Assembly: GCA_002529645.1 (NCBI GenBank)
Contig: NAEP01000027.1
Span: 1 to 49,726, forward strand
Source: Candidatus Lumbricidiphila eiseniae
GTDB lineage: Bacteria > Actinomycetota > Actinomycetes > Actinomycetales > Microbacteriaceae
Length of the DNA: 49,726 bases
Reading direction: 5' to 3'
The notes beneath the pieces are model-generated. The model worked only from the letters and a program-made list of their open reading frames with translations, had not been told where the DNA came from and searched no databases. The first letter of the stretch is position 1, and each line of letters begins with the position of its first letter. The position numbers and the translations under genes were made by a program. Shown here piece by piece: positions 8,167-25,383 of this stretch.

Positions 8167-9192
8167 ATGGCTTCAAGATTGAGACAGTCGATCGTAGCAA
8201 CAAGCATTCTTGGCCTGGTTTGTTCGGTGCTCGTGTTCGCGAGTCCTGCTTCCGCGCAAGAGACTGAACCCGGTTTTTCCAAAGAATTGTTGGTGCCGCC
8301 TCCAGCTGGCAAAATTGCTACCGATGCTGCATCTTTGGTTGCAAGTTCAGCACCGGCAGAAAAACAACTTAAGCAGTCTGATCTCCAGACACCACAGATT
8401 AATTCAGACGGCACCGTGGTTTTCGTAACTGAAGGGGACACTCCGGGTGAGGCACAGGGGATAATTCTAAATGCGGATGCTGTGACCAGCCCGGGAAGTG
8501 GCGTTAGTGTGGGTTTGCCCGAGGTGGGGCAAAGCAGCGTCCCTAGTCTTGGATACGACAGTACCGTAGTGTTTGAAGGTGCTGCCGACAACAGCGACCT
8601 CGTTATCACATCTACCTCTACCGAGGAAGGTCACGTCACTTCAATTTTTACGGTCATTCCAGACAGCCATGCGTCGCGCGAGTATCGGTATTCAATTTCA
8701 GGTGGAACCCCACGACTACGAGACGACGGCGGAATAGATATTTATCAGACTCTGAGCGTTAAAGATATTGATGGCGTGCTTAAGAGTGGAGAATTTCTTG
8801 TCGGAAAGTTTGCTTCTCCTTGGGCAACAGATGCTAATGGAAAATCGATCTCAACGCACTACGAGATTGACGCTAGTACTGTCGTTCAAGTCGTGGATTT
8901 CACGCCTGATACTGCATTCCCTGTCGTTGCGGACCCTCAGTGGTGGCAGGTTGCCATTTCGGTAACTGTAGGTACTGCTGTTGGCACGGCGGTAGCTATT
9001 CTCCTCAAGGTTCCCGGTTGGGGTGCTGCGATCGCTGGTTGCGTTATTGGAGGAATGAACGCAATGTGGGACGGCCAAAACTTCTGGGGCACGGCATGGT
9101 CTTGCCTCCTCCACGGTTCTTTCGGGAGGCTTGCGATCACAATAAAGAACCTTGTTACCAAGTTTATGGCGGACAGAGGGTACCGGGTGTAA
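8167..9192 (+). CDS. Secreted/membrane protein of unknown function
   Basis: 341 aa, starting with ATG 8167 after AAGGAAA. Residues 1-34 are a signal peptide: basic MASRLR, hydrophobic core (ATSILGLVCSVLVFA), cleavage after SASAQ-like 'PASAQ'. The middle is a beta-rich, Thr/Ser-rich region with no motif I know. From about residue 255 it has a WW pair, a hydrophobic stretch VTVGTAVGTAVAILL, then GWGAAIAGCVIGGMNAMWDG with Gly/Ala-rich helices, similar in flavour to membrane-active peptides. Codons are more AT-rich than in the neighbouring housekeeping genes, so it may have been acquired. A small membrane-protein gene overlaps its stop codon (TAATG). Function unknown. Confidence 0.75.
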   Translation: MASRLRQSIVATSILGLVCSVLVFASPASAQETEPGFSKELLVPPPAGKIATDAASLVASSAPAEKQLKQSDLQTPQINSDGTVVFVTEGDTPGEAQGIILNADAVTSPGSGVSVGLPEVGQSSVPSLGYDSTVVFEGAADNSDLVITSTSTEEGHVTSIFTVIPDSHASREYRYSISGGTPRLRDDGGIDIYQTLSVKDIDGVLKSGEFLVGKFASPWATDANGKSISTHYEIDASTVVQVVDFTPDTAFPVVADPQWWQVAISVTVGTAVGTAVAILLKVPGWGAAIAGCVIGGMNAMWDGQNFWGTAWSCLLHGSFGRLAITIKNLVTKFMADRGYRV

Positions 9193-9434
9193 TGGGTGCG
9201 ACAGGCGGAACGCACAAGCCCACATCGAGAGCCATTTTCGTGCGGGCGAATCTTTGGATTCTAATCGAAGTGGCTACCTTTGGTTTGTTTGTTGCCTTTT
9301 TAACGCAAGGATTGGTGTTAGCTGCTACCGTTGCCATCATCGCATATTTCACAATCCCGTTCGTAAAGGCTCGGTTTAAGCCAAAACCTGACCCATCCAA
9401 GCTTGCCTCTCCTGAGACCGACCCTCCTGAGTGA
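9192..9434 (+). CDS. Small two-helix membrane protein, coupled to the upstream gene
   Basis: 80 aa. ATG 9192 shares its A with the TAA stop of the previous gene (TAATG), which implies translational coupling. Two hydrophobic segments (about residues 18-34 and 36-53) are separated by a Thr/Gln-Gly turn; the tail is Lys/Pro-rich (KARFKPKPDPSK) and ends in acidic residues. No family recognised. It is probably functionally linked with the secreted protein. Confidence 0.65.
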   Translation: MGATGGTHKPTSRAIFVRANLWILIEVATFGLFVAFLTQGLVLAATVAIIAYFTIPFVKARFKPKPDPSKLASPETDPPE

Positions 9435-9544
9435 AGGAGAAGTTCGAATCTAGGTGTGCTCGGCCATGAGGTTGGTGGTGGTTTGGGGTTGACGAGAGGA
9501 GAGCCTCCGGGGAGTGTGGTTTAACCTAGATCCAGCTACCGCTC

Positions 9545-9837
9545 GGAGGTTCTCATGTCTGGCCGTAATGCTCGTCTGAGTGTTCATGGTAGGCGGTTGG
9601 TCGCTGATGGAACTTGGATTCGATGACCGGACAACTGCTCTGAGCCTCATAAGGAAGACCACGGTCCGCCGCGAACGCGACACGCTCTGGTGAACTGGCG
9701 CATATAGATGTCAAAAAATTGACCGTATCCCCGACACTGTCCCGAGTGGAACACCGATGCCGAAAGCGGGCTGGGTCGGTTATGAAACGATCTACCAGTG
9801 GGCCTGCCACACAAACCGGCAACGCTGGCAGTTCCAC
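9545..9837 (+). pseudogene. Decayed transposase remnants (IS481-like N-terminus, IS30-like fragment)
   Basis: At 9555-9626, after a perfect GGAGGT (9545-9550), a short frame encodes an N-terminus of the pattern MSGRNARLSVHGRRLVADG, very like the start of IS481-family transposases, then stops. At 9756-9837 another fragment reads PKAGWVGYETIYQWA, resembling the ETIY region of IS30-family transposases. Neither is intact. Confidence 0.55.
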
Positions 9838-10414
9838 GCTGTAATCTTTTCACCCGTACACAGCACTACTTGAAGCGTTCCAGCGGGTCAGCATGGCGCT
9901 CCCGGAATATCGTTTCTCCGCGCGCAGGATCTGTATATGGATTGGCACACCGGCTCACGTGGAGCCGGAAATTTCATCGCCACTTTATTTCGAAGATGCT
10001 GCTTCTGCCGGAGTCACCATCGAGATACTGTCAATTCCGATCGGTCCCGCGACAACCAGACCGGTTCCACTCAGCAGCGTCACCAGCCGCGTTCGCATTT
10101 TTTCGCTCCCCCTGCCTCACCGTGGCCTGCGATGTGCTTCCGCGATGCTCGCGCACACCCACCATCTTGAATCGTGCCGAGTACCATCAACTCCGCCTCG
10201 TTCTGGGGTGTCATTGATTTCTCCTGACTTCCACGTCAGTTCTCGACTACACACCGACCCGGTATGCCTGTCCGACGCTACTTGCCGAGCCAGACAATGA
10301 CTGGTGAGCGGTCTAGCAATACCGATCAGGACAATCTGTGTTCTCACATTCACGTGTGAAGTGCACCGCTGCGGTGGTGTGGTGCTCGTTCGTAACTGTG
10401 TTGCCATGCTGCAT
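9838..10414. other. Non-coding or degenerate stretch upstream of argC
   Basis: Several overlapping open frames exist, none with RBS, codon pattern or recognisable protein. Together with the fragments before it, this looks like a graveyard of mobile-element insertions. Confidence 0.5.
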
Positions 10415-10591
10415 AGGTGTTGTTCCCACAAACACGAACAACACCGGGTGTTGCGCTTCCACCTCGAACACGGGAGTCGGAGAGCGGGTGATCAGCTGGG
10501 AGTTTTAGCTGCCACGCTTCCACCTCGAACACGGGAGTCGGAGGCAAAACACCCGCCCAGCGCACTCACAACCTCCGTGGGAACAACACCT
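10415..10591. promoter_or_regulatory. Repeated GGTGTTGTTC element and inverted repeats upstream of argC
   Basis: GGTGTTGTTC at 10416-10425 pairs with GAACAACACC at 10436-10445 (10-bp stem, 10-nt loop). GAACAACACC occurs again at 10581-10590, so a 15-bp inverted repeat (10415-10429 with 10577-10591) frames the CRISPR-like pair. A further palindrome CAACACC-G-GGTGTTG lies at 10439-10453. This could be an operator cluster or leader structure for argC; alternatively the ends of a small element. It does not match the usual arginine-repressor box. Confidence 0.55.
10454..10543. repeat. CRISPR-like locus C: two identical 29-bp repeats, 32-bp spacer
   Basis: Copies 10454-10482 and 10515-10543 are identical (contain CCACCTCGAACACGGGAGTC); the flanking bases differ. 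Period is exactly 61 bp. The spacer (10483-10514) is unrelated and contains CAGCT...AGCTG. It lies 60 bp upstream of the argC start. Confidence 0.9.
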
Positions 10592-10602
10592 AAGGTTGAC
10601 TC

Positions 10603-11697
10603 ATGACGTATTCGGTTGCCGTCGCGGGTGCCTCTGGCTATTCCGGGGGCGAGATTTTGCGGCTGCTTGCGGGGCATCCCGAGTTTGAGGTGCGCACCGT
10701 CACTGCACACCGCAATGCCGGGCAGTCGCTGGTCGCGGTGCAGCCACACCTGCGCTCGTATATCGGACACACCCTTGTCGAGACGAGCCCAGCAGCGCTC
10801 GCACGGCACGACGTTATTTTTCTCTGCCTTCCGCACGGTGCCTCGGGGGAGCTTGCGGCAACCCTGCCCGAGGATTCGCTTGTTGTAGATTGTGGGGCCG
10901 ATCATCGATTGCAGAGCTCGGCGGACTGGGCGAGGTACTACGGTGGTGACTATTTTGGAGCCTGGGCATACGGGGTGCCCGAACTGCCTGTCTGCGCGGA
11001 GGCGAGCGCAGCCGCGTCGACGAGGGAATCATCAACCCTGATACCGTTCACGATGCAGCGTGATCACCTCCGCGGTGCCCGTCGAATCGCGGCACCCGGA
11101 TGCAACGCCTCCACCGTTGCGCTCTCTCTCGCGCCCGGAATCGCGGCGGGCGTCATTGACGGTGCCGATGTTGTGAGCGTGCTCGCGGTCGGGCCATCCG
11201 GTGCGGGTAAAGCGCTGAAACCGCACCTACTTGCCGCCGAAATTCTCGGATCCTCGAGTCCATATGCCGTAGGCGGCATACACCGCCACGTCCCGGAGAT
11301 CCTGCAGGCTGCGCGGTGGGCTGGTGCGAGCGCGCCAACGATTTCACTCACGCCTGTGCTGGTGCCGATGTCACGCGGTATTCTCGCGACAACGACTGCC
11401 CGCATGACCCCCGGTGTGGACACCGCAACCCTTCGTGCGGCGTGGGAATCCGCCTACGCTACGGAGCCTTTTGTGCAGCTACTGCCCGAGGGAGAGTTTC
11501 CCCGCACCGCCGATGTTCTCGGTGCAAACACCGTGCTGCTCGGACTCGCCGTCGACGAGCGTGCGGGTCGGGCCGTCATTGTGGCAGCGGTGGACAACCT
11601 GGGGAAAGGCACCGCGGGCGCGGCAATCCAGTCCGCCAATATTGCGTTGGGTATCCCGGAAACCGTCGGACTGAGTGTGAACGGAGTCGCCCCGTGA
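10603..11697 (+). CDS. argC: N-acetyl-gamma-glutamyl-phosphate reductase
   Basis: 364 aa. NADPH-dependent reduction of N-acetylglutamyl phosphate to the semialdehyde, third step of arginine synthesis. The Rossmann motif [14 protein letters not shown] is at residues 9-22; catalytic Cys is in APGCNAST; the C-terminal His/Pro segment [11 protein letters not shown] is present. Start ATG 10603 has TAAGG 7 bases upstream. It carries an extra segment of about 25 residues (around [18 protein letters not shown], bases 11005-11065) just before the catalytic Cys region, where other members have a short loop. First gene of the arg operon; its stop overlaps the GTG of argJ. Confidence 0.97.
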   Translation: MTYSVAVAGASGYSGGEILRLLAGHPEFEVRTVTAHRNAGQSLVAVQPHLRSYIGHTLVETSPAALARHDVIFLCLPHGASGELAATLPEDSLVVDCGADHRLQSSADWARYYGGDYFGAWAYGVPELPVCAEASAAASTRESSTLIPFTMQRDHLRGARRIAAPGCNASTVALSLAPGIAAGVIDGADVVSVLAVGPSGAGKALKPHLLAAEILGSSSPYAVGGIHRHVPEILQAARWAGASAPTISLTPVLVPMSRGILATTTARMTPGVDTATLRAAWESAYATEPFVQLLPEGEFPRTADVLGANTVLLGLAVDERAGRAVIVAAVDNLGKGTAGAAIQSANIALGIPETVGLSVNGVAP

Positions 11698-12971
11698 GCG
11701 TGACCGCAGCCGCTGGATTCGACGCCGCGGGAGTCGCCGCGGGCATCAAGAGAACCGGTGCGCTGGATCTCGCGCTTGTTGTCAACCGTGGCCCACTCAC
11801 GCACGCAGCCGCTGTTTTCACGAGCAACCGCTCACAGGCGAACCCGATTCTGTGGTCGAAGCAGATCATTGCCGACGGTCGCGTTGACGCTATTGTGCTC
11901 AATTCTGGCGGTGCGAACTGTTTCACCGGCAGCGAAGGATTCCAGGTCACGCACCGCACAGCGGAGGCTGCGGCAACTGCGCTGGGTATCTCGGCCGGTG
12001 ATGTGCTCGTGTGCTCCACCGGCCTCATCGGAGAACAGCTCAACCCGGAGGTGCTGGAAGAGGGCGTCTTGTCAGCGGTTGATCGACTTGCAGCAACGGT
12101 TGACGCGGGCCTCAGTGCGGCGCGCGCCATCATGACCACCGACAGCGCACCGAAGACGGTCATTGTTGAGGGTGGAGGGGCGCATGAGAGCGGGGGCGAG
12201 CGTAAGGGCAAGGGTGAGCGTGATGAGGGTAAGCGTGTGAGTCGGGATGCGGGTGCAGCCGCGACATCCAGCACCTTCACTCGTGATCAGACGACCGGAT
12301 GGCGCATCGGAGGGATGGCCAAAGGCGCGGGTATGCTCGCGCCAGGGCTGGCAACGATGCTCGTGGTGCTCACCACCGACGCCGTTGTGAGCGCATCAGA
12401 TCTTGACGCGGCGCTACGCGCCGCAACCCGGGTGAGCTTCGACCGGCTCGACTCCGACGGGTGCATGTCAACGAACGATCAGGTCACGCTGCTCGCGAGC
12501 GGTGCCTCGGGAATAGCCCCGGCGGCGGCAGATTTTACCGCGGCCCTCACCAGTGCGTGTCGTGACCTTGCACAACAGTTGCAGACCGATGCCGAGGGAG
12601 CCAGTCACGATATCACCATTGAGGTGCGCGGTGCCGCCACCGAAGACGACGCCGTGGAGGTGGGTCGAGCCGTTGCCCGCAACAATCTGTTCAAAGCGGC
12701 GATCTTCGGTAATGACCCCAATTGGGGTCGGGTGCTTGCCGCGATTGGAACAACCCGTGCCCCGTTCGACCCGTACCTGGTGGATGTCAGCATGAACGGT
12801 GTTCGGCTGTGCCATGCCGGTGCTCCGGATGCTCCGCGCGAGGCGGTTGATCTCACACCGCGGGCGACGCACCTGCTCATCGAGTTGCACGCGGGGGAGG
12901 CATCCGCGATGATCTGGACCAACGATCTCACCCACGACTATGTTCACGAGAACAGCGCCTACGCGAGCTGA
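11694..12971 (+). CDS. argJ: Bifunctional ornithine acetyltransferase / N-acetylglutamate synthase
   Basis: 425 aa from GTG 11694, which overlaps the argC stop (GTGA). The protein recycles the acetyl group from N-acetylornithine to glutamate and is made as a precursor that cleaves itself: the site is in [14 protein letters not shown], with the nucleophilic Thr of ATML starting the beta chain. Conserved TTD (IMTTDSAPK), TSFNxxxxDxDxST-type segment ([15 protein letters not shown]) and GNDPNWGR are present. A charged insertion ([17 protein letters not shown], bases 12183-12240) sits in the alpha chain before the usual 'W.IGGMAKG'; it looks like a local repeat expansion. The frame is open upstream to 11316 inside argC, but that is a shadow. 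Confidence 0.97.
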   Translation: MSVTAAAGFDAAGVAAGIKRTGALDLALVVNRGPLTHAAAVFTSNRSQANPILWSKQIIADGRVDAIVLNSGGANCFTGSEGFQVTHRTAEAAATALGISAGDVLVCSTGLIGEQLNPEVLEEGVLSAVDRLAATVDAGLSAARAIMTTDSAPKTVIVEGGGAHESGGERKGKGERDEGKRVSRDAGAAATSSTFTRDQTTGWRIGGMAKGAGMLAPGLATMLVVLTTDAVVSASDLDAALRAATRVSFDRLDSDGCMSTNDQVTLLASGASGIAPAAADFTAALTSACRDLAQQLQTDAEGASHDITIEVRGAATEDDAVEVGRAVARNNLFKAAIFGNDPNWGRVLAAIGTTRAPFDPYLVDVSMNGVRLCHAGAPDAPREAVDLTPRATHLLIELHAGEASAMIWTNDLTHDYVHENSAYAS

Positions 12972-13088
12972 TACACCGCCGGATTTCCCGCGCACCACAC
13001 CCACGATATGTCTTCAGCACCACCGGTATTGACCCGCACTCTCCAGCCCAATCACGACACAACCCCGACCCGAAACGCCCAGACCACC

Positions 13089-14047
13089 ATGACCGACACC
13101 CACCACTCCGAATCCGCTGCCGCCAAAGCGCAAGTGCTTATCGACTCCCTGCCGTGGTTGAAACGGTTCTCTGGCGAGACGATTGTTGTGAAGTTCGGTG
13201 GCAACGCGATGGTGAGCGCTGACCTGCAGCGTGCGTTCGCCGAAGACATGGTGTATCTGCGATATGCCGGAATTAAGCCGGTGGTCGTGCACGGCGGTGG
13301 CCCACAGATCACCGCGATGCTTGACCGACTCGGCATTGCCAGCGAGTTCCGTGGCGGCTATCGGGTGACAACGCCCGAGGCGATGGATGTTGTGCGGATG
13401 GTGCTCTCTGGGCAGGTGAACCGCGAGATCGTGAGCCTCATCAACGAGCACGGGCCGCTCGCGGCCGGTATTTCTGGTGAAGATGCCGGGCTGTTCCGGG
13501 GGCGTCGCCGGGGTGCTGTGGTCGACGGTGTCGAGGTCGATCTGGGACTGGTCGGTGATGTGGTCGCTGTGGATCCCACGTCGGTGCGTGCCCAACTCGC
13601 AGCGGGACGCATCCCGGTGGTGTCGTCGATTGCGCCAGATCAGGATGCCCCGGGCCAGTCGCTCAACGTCAATGCGGACTCCGCCGCGGCATCCCTTGCC
13701 GTTGCCCTTGGCGCCGCCAAGCTCGTCATCCTCACCGATGTCGCGGGGCTGTACCGTGAGTGGCCCAACCGGGACTCGCTCGTGTCTGTTATTGACAGCG
13801 CTCAGCTGCGGACACTGTTGCCGAGCATCGAATCGGGCATGATCCCGAAGGTGACGGCGTGCTTGGAGGCGGTTGATGGCGGTGTGCCGAAGGCCGCAAT
13901 TGTTGACGGCCGGGTGCCACACTCCATCCTGTTGGAGGTGTTCACGACGCAGGGGATTGGAACCGAGGTGGTTTCGGTCGGCGTGCAACCTGCCTGCTTC
14001 GAACAGTTGCTTGATACCACCCACGGCGATAACCTGCGGAGCAGCCA

Positions 14048-14051
<4 letters not shown>
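13089..14051 (+). CDS. argB: Acetylglutamate kinase
   Basis: 320 aa from ATG 13089. ATP-dependent phosphorylation of N-acetylglutamate. The amino-acid kinase fold shows the nucleotide Lys in VVKFGGNAM, the substrate glycine loop [18 protein letters not shown] ERGGxRVT ([12 protein letters not shown]), NVNADSAA and GMIPKV near the C-terminus. The frame is open to ATG 13008, which would add 27 Thr/Pro-rich residues; neither start has a good RBS, and 13089 fits the family length better. Its stop overlaps the argD GTG. Confidence 0.95.
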
Positions 14052-17773
<3,722 letters not shown>

Positions 17774-17788
17774 ATCTGCAGGGTTGGC

Positions 17789-17938
17789 TTTGGCCCTACG
17801 CACACAGGGTGTTCCGCGCCCCGACGGTCAGTGCGTACGTCGCGCAACGGCCGCCCCTACGCGCACAGGGCGTTCCGACATATTGGTTATGACAACCCCC
17901 GTCATGTGCTGCCGCCCCTACGCGCACAGGGCGTTCCG
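17789..17938. repeat. CRISPR-like locus D: three repeats, 28-bp repeat and 33-bp spacers
   Basis: Copies at 17850-17877 and 17911-17938 are identical over 28 bp (core CGCCCCTACGCGCACAGGGC, with dyad CGCCC...GGGCG). A third copy at 17789-17816 matches 22 of 28. Both spacers (17817-17849, 17878-17910) are exactly 33 bp and unrelated. The period is 61 bp twice. It lies between argH and tyrS. This is the clearest array-like locus: two same-length spacers and one degenerate terminal repeat. Confidence 0.92.
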
Positions 17939-18037
17939 TCGGCCCGCAGGGGCGGCTCCCGATCTCTCCCGGTGCTTACCCGCCTCGATTCTTTGCCCTA
18001 CGGCGTCTGCGGTGCCCGACAGCACTCCGCAACCTGT

Positions 18038-18059
18038 GTCCCTGGTATTCTTGCGAGGG
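18038..18059 (+). promoter_or_regulatory. Leaderless extended -10 promoter of tyrS
   Basis: TGGTATTCT (extended -10, hexamer TATTCT at 18045-18050) lies 8 bp before GTG 18059, so transcription should start at or next to the start codon. No clear -35 box. Confidence 0.55.
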
Positions 18060-19360
18060 TGCCCAACTCCGCCGTTCTCGCCGCCCAGCACAATGACGAT
18101 ACGTTTGAGGACATCTGGGAAGAGCTGAACTGGCGGGGCTGCGTGCAGGTCTCGACCGACCCAGCTGAGCTCAAGAAGCTCCTCGCGGGCGACCCGATCA
18201 CGTTCTACTGCGGATTTGACCCGACTGCGCCGAGCCTTCATCTGGGCAATCTCGTTCAGCTTATTGTCATGCGCCGTCTGCAGTTAGCCGGTCACCACCC
18301 GCTTGGTCTGGTTGGCGGCTCGACGGGGCTCATTGGGGATCCGCGTCCTGCCGCTGAGCGCGCCCTCAACACGCACGAAACTGTCGCCGAATGGACAGGG
18401 CACCTTGAGCAACAGATGAGTCGCTTTCTTACGAAAGGTGGCGGTAACTCCCTGCGTCTCGTGAACAATCTGGTGTGGACTGTCGGGCTCTCTGCCATTG
18501 ACTTTCTCCGCGAGATTGGAAAGCACTACCGCGTTGGCACGATGCTCAAGAAGGACGCGATCGCGACCCGCCTCGCTTCTGACGCGGGCATTAGCTACAC
18601 CGAGTTCAGTTACCAGATCCTGCAGGGGTTTGATTTCCTTGAGCTTTACCGTTCGTTCGGGTGCGTGTTACAAACCGGCGGCAGTGACCAGTGGGGCAAT
18701 CTCACAAGTGGCACCGATCTTATCCACCGCGTCGAGGGAGCGACCGTTCACGCGTTCGGAACCCCGCTCATCACGAACTCGGACGGTACCAAGTTTGGAA
18801 AGAGCGAGGGTAATGCGATCTGGCTGGATGCCTCACTGTGCAGCCCTTACCGGATGTATCAGTTCTGGCTCAATACCGACGACCGGGACGTCATCGAGCG
18901 CCTCAAAGTGTTCACGTTCCTCGGTCGATCCCGCATTGAGGAGCTTGCCATCGCGGTCGTGACAGAACCGTTCAAGCGGGAGGCTCAGCGCGTTCTCGCA
19001 GCCGAGGTCACAAAACTCGTTCACGGACCAGATGTCACGGCGGCCGTCATCGCGGCATCCCGTGCTCTCTTCGGCAACGGTGACCCTACCAAGCTTGAGC
19101 CTGCGGCGTTTGAGGCCGCGCTCCGTGAACTGCCGCACATCACAGCAACGCGGGATGTCTCAGTCGCCCAGATTCTCGTTGATGTGTCACTTGCGACGAG
19201 CCTCAGTGACGCTCGTCGCGCGATCGGGCAGGGGGGTGTCTTCCTCAACAACGTTCGGGTCGTTGGCCAATTGGCTTCGCTCGCTGAGGCGGGAATCGAG
19301 CCCGGAATGGTGGTGGTGCGCCGAGGCAAGAAGACGCTTGCCGGCCTGTTTGTGGTGTGA
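18059..19360 (+). CDS. tyrS: Tyrosyl-tRNA synthetase
   Basis: 433 aa from GTG 18059. Charges tRNA-Tyr. Class I signatures are visible: HLGNLVQL (HIGH type) near residue 60 and KFGKSEGNAIWL (KMSKS type) near 240; a C-terminal S4 RNA-binding domain follows (SLSDARRAIGQGGVFLNNVRV). The frame is open upstream to 17831 through the repeat locus, but the conserved protein begins just after GTG 18059 and a leaderless promoter precisely precedes it. The usual neighbour in this family: after argH and before the rRNA operon. Confidence 0.96.
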   Translation: MPNSAVLAAQHNDDTFEDIWEELNWRGCVQVSTDPAELKKLLAGDPITFYCGFDPTAPSLHLGNLVQLIVMRRLQLAGHHPLGLVGGSTGLIGDPRPAAERALNTHETVAEWTGHLEQQMSRFLTKGGGNSLRLVNNLVWTVGLSAIDFLREIGKHYRVGTMLKKDAIATRLASDAGISYTEFSYQILQGFDFLELYRSFGCVLQTGGSDQWGNLTSGTDLIHRVEGATVHAFGTPLITNSDGTKFGKSEGNAIWLDASLCSPYRMYQFWLNTDDRDVIERLKVFTFLGRSRIEELAIAVVTEPFKREAQRVLAAEVTKLVHGPDVTAAVIAASRALFGNGDPTKLEPAAFEAALRELPHITATRDVSVAQILVDVSLATSLSDARRAIGQGGVFLNNVRVVGQLASLAEAGIEPGMVVVRRGKKTLAGLFVV

Positions 19361-19443
19361 CGCGTGGGACCGCTCGGTGATGCGGCTTCGGGACCCGAAT
19401 TCACCCGTGGGATGGCGCGACACGCCCGGGATTCAATAGTAAC

Positions 19444-19472
19444 TTGCACCCCTCCCCGGTGCATCGTAGGCT
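19444..19472 (+). promoter_or_regulatory. rrn P1: rRNA operon promoter
   Basis: TTGCAC (19444-19449), a 17-bp spacer and TAGGCT (19467-19472). It is about 380 bp upstream of 16S. Confidence 0.75.
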
Positions 19473-19479
19473 AGAGACT

Positions 19480-19850
19480 CGTTGCCCCAAAGACGGGCTG
19501 GAGTGAAGGTCGGCTCGTGAGAGCAGAATAGTCTCCCTCGTCTCAAGCGGTACGACGGGCTGCGTGATTGGTCACTAGACCTCAGGCAGCAGGCTCGAAA
19601 AACTCGCAGAGGGTTTCGAGCAAGGCGAACACCACCTCGAGTGAGGCTTCCGCTGGTCGGGAGTTGAAGCGAGAGTGTCCGTTCCTTGAGAACTCAACAG
19701 TGTGCACTATGTTCAATGCCAAGTAATTGAACCCCCACTTCATTTCTGAGGTGGGGAATGAACCCCAGCCCCAGTAATGGGGCGGGATTCCTTTGGATTG
19801 ACGGATAACAAGCCAGCGATGGCTTGTTCTGTCGCCAGTGATACAAATTT
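19480..19850 (+). other. rRNA leader with conserved motif and processing hairpin
   Basis: CCTTGAGAACTCAACAGTGTG (about 19685) is the boxA-like motif common in actinobacterial rRNA leaders and spacers. AACAAGCCA...TGGCTTGTT at 19807-19830 forms a hairpin just before 16S, in the position of an RNase III processing stem. No gene is present. Confidence 0.6.
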
Positions 19851-24934
<5,084 letters not shown>

Positions 24935-25100
24935 ACTACATGCACACTGTTTGTAAAGGCTTGTGTGCATGGTCCTGATTGCTTGCGTCCACTTTGTGGT
25001 TCCCAATATACGGAACTCAACTAAATAGGTTTTGCCCACTTCGGTGGGTGTCGAGACTTCACACGGCAGCGTGAGAGCGAATCTGCACGTGTGGCTAGAG

Positions 25101-25219
25101 TTTCGGCGGCCATAGCGCGAGGGAAACGCCCGGTCCCATTCCGAACCCGGAAGCTAAGACTCGCAGCGCCGATGGTACTGCAGGGGAGACTCTGTGGGAG
25201 AGTAGGACACCGCCGGACA
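25101..25219 (+). rRNA. rrf: 5S ribosomal RNA
   Basis: TTTCGGCGGCCATAGCG at the 5' end pairs with CACCGCCGGAC at the 3' end; CCCGGTCCCATTCCGAACCC is the standard loop region. The 23S-5S spacer (24935-25100) has no tRNA. Confidence 0.95.
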
Positions 25220-25227
25220 TTTTTCCG

Positions 25228-25258
25228 AAAGGCCACCCGAAAGGGTGGCCTTTCGTCG
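25228..25258 (+). terminator. rRNA operon terminator
   Basis: AAAGGCCACCC, loop GAAA, GGGTGGCCTTT followed by CGTCGTT. An 11-bp perfect stem directly after 5S. Confidence 0.92.
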
Positions 25259-25383
25259 TTGTGCCGTCGCGTTTTTGGCGTTGCACAGTGCTTCATTGAG
25301 GACTGCTGGGGAGTGTCTTGTATGTGAGTGACCGGCGTGGTCTACGGTAGAGACGCATCTCATGACACAGGTAAGGGAAGTTT

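Noticed and set aside
9893-10300. Open frames of 104-139 residues in the region before argC
   Set aside because: No RBS, no recognisable protein and overlapping frames on both strands; treated as debris.
10405-10420. Arginine-repressor box near ATGCTGCAT
   Set aside because: Only a short palindrome; does not fit the usual ARG-box length and no second box was seen.
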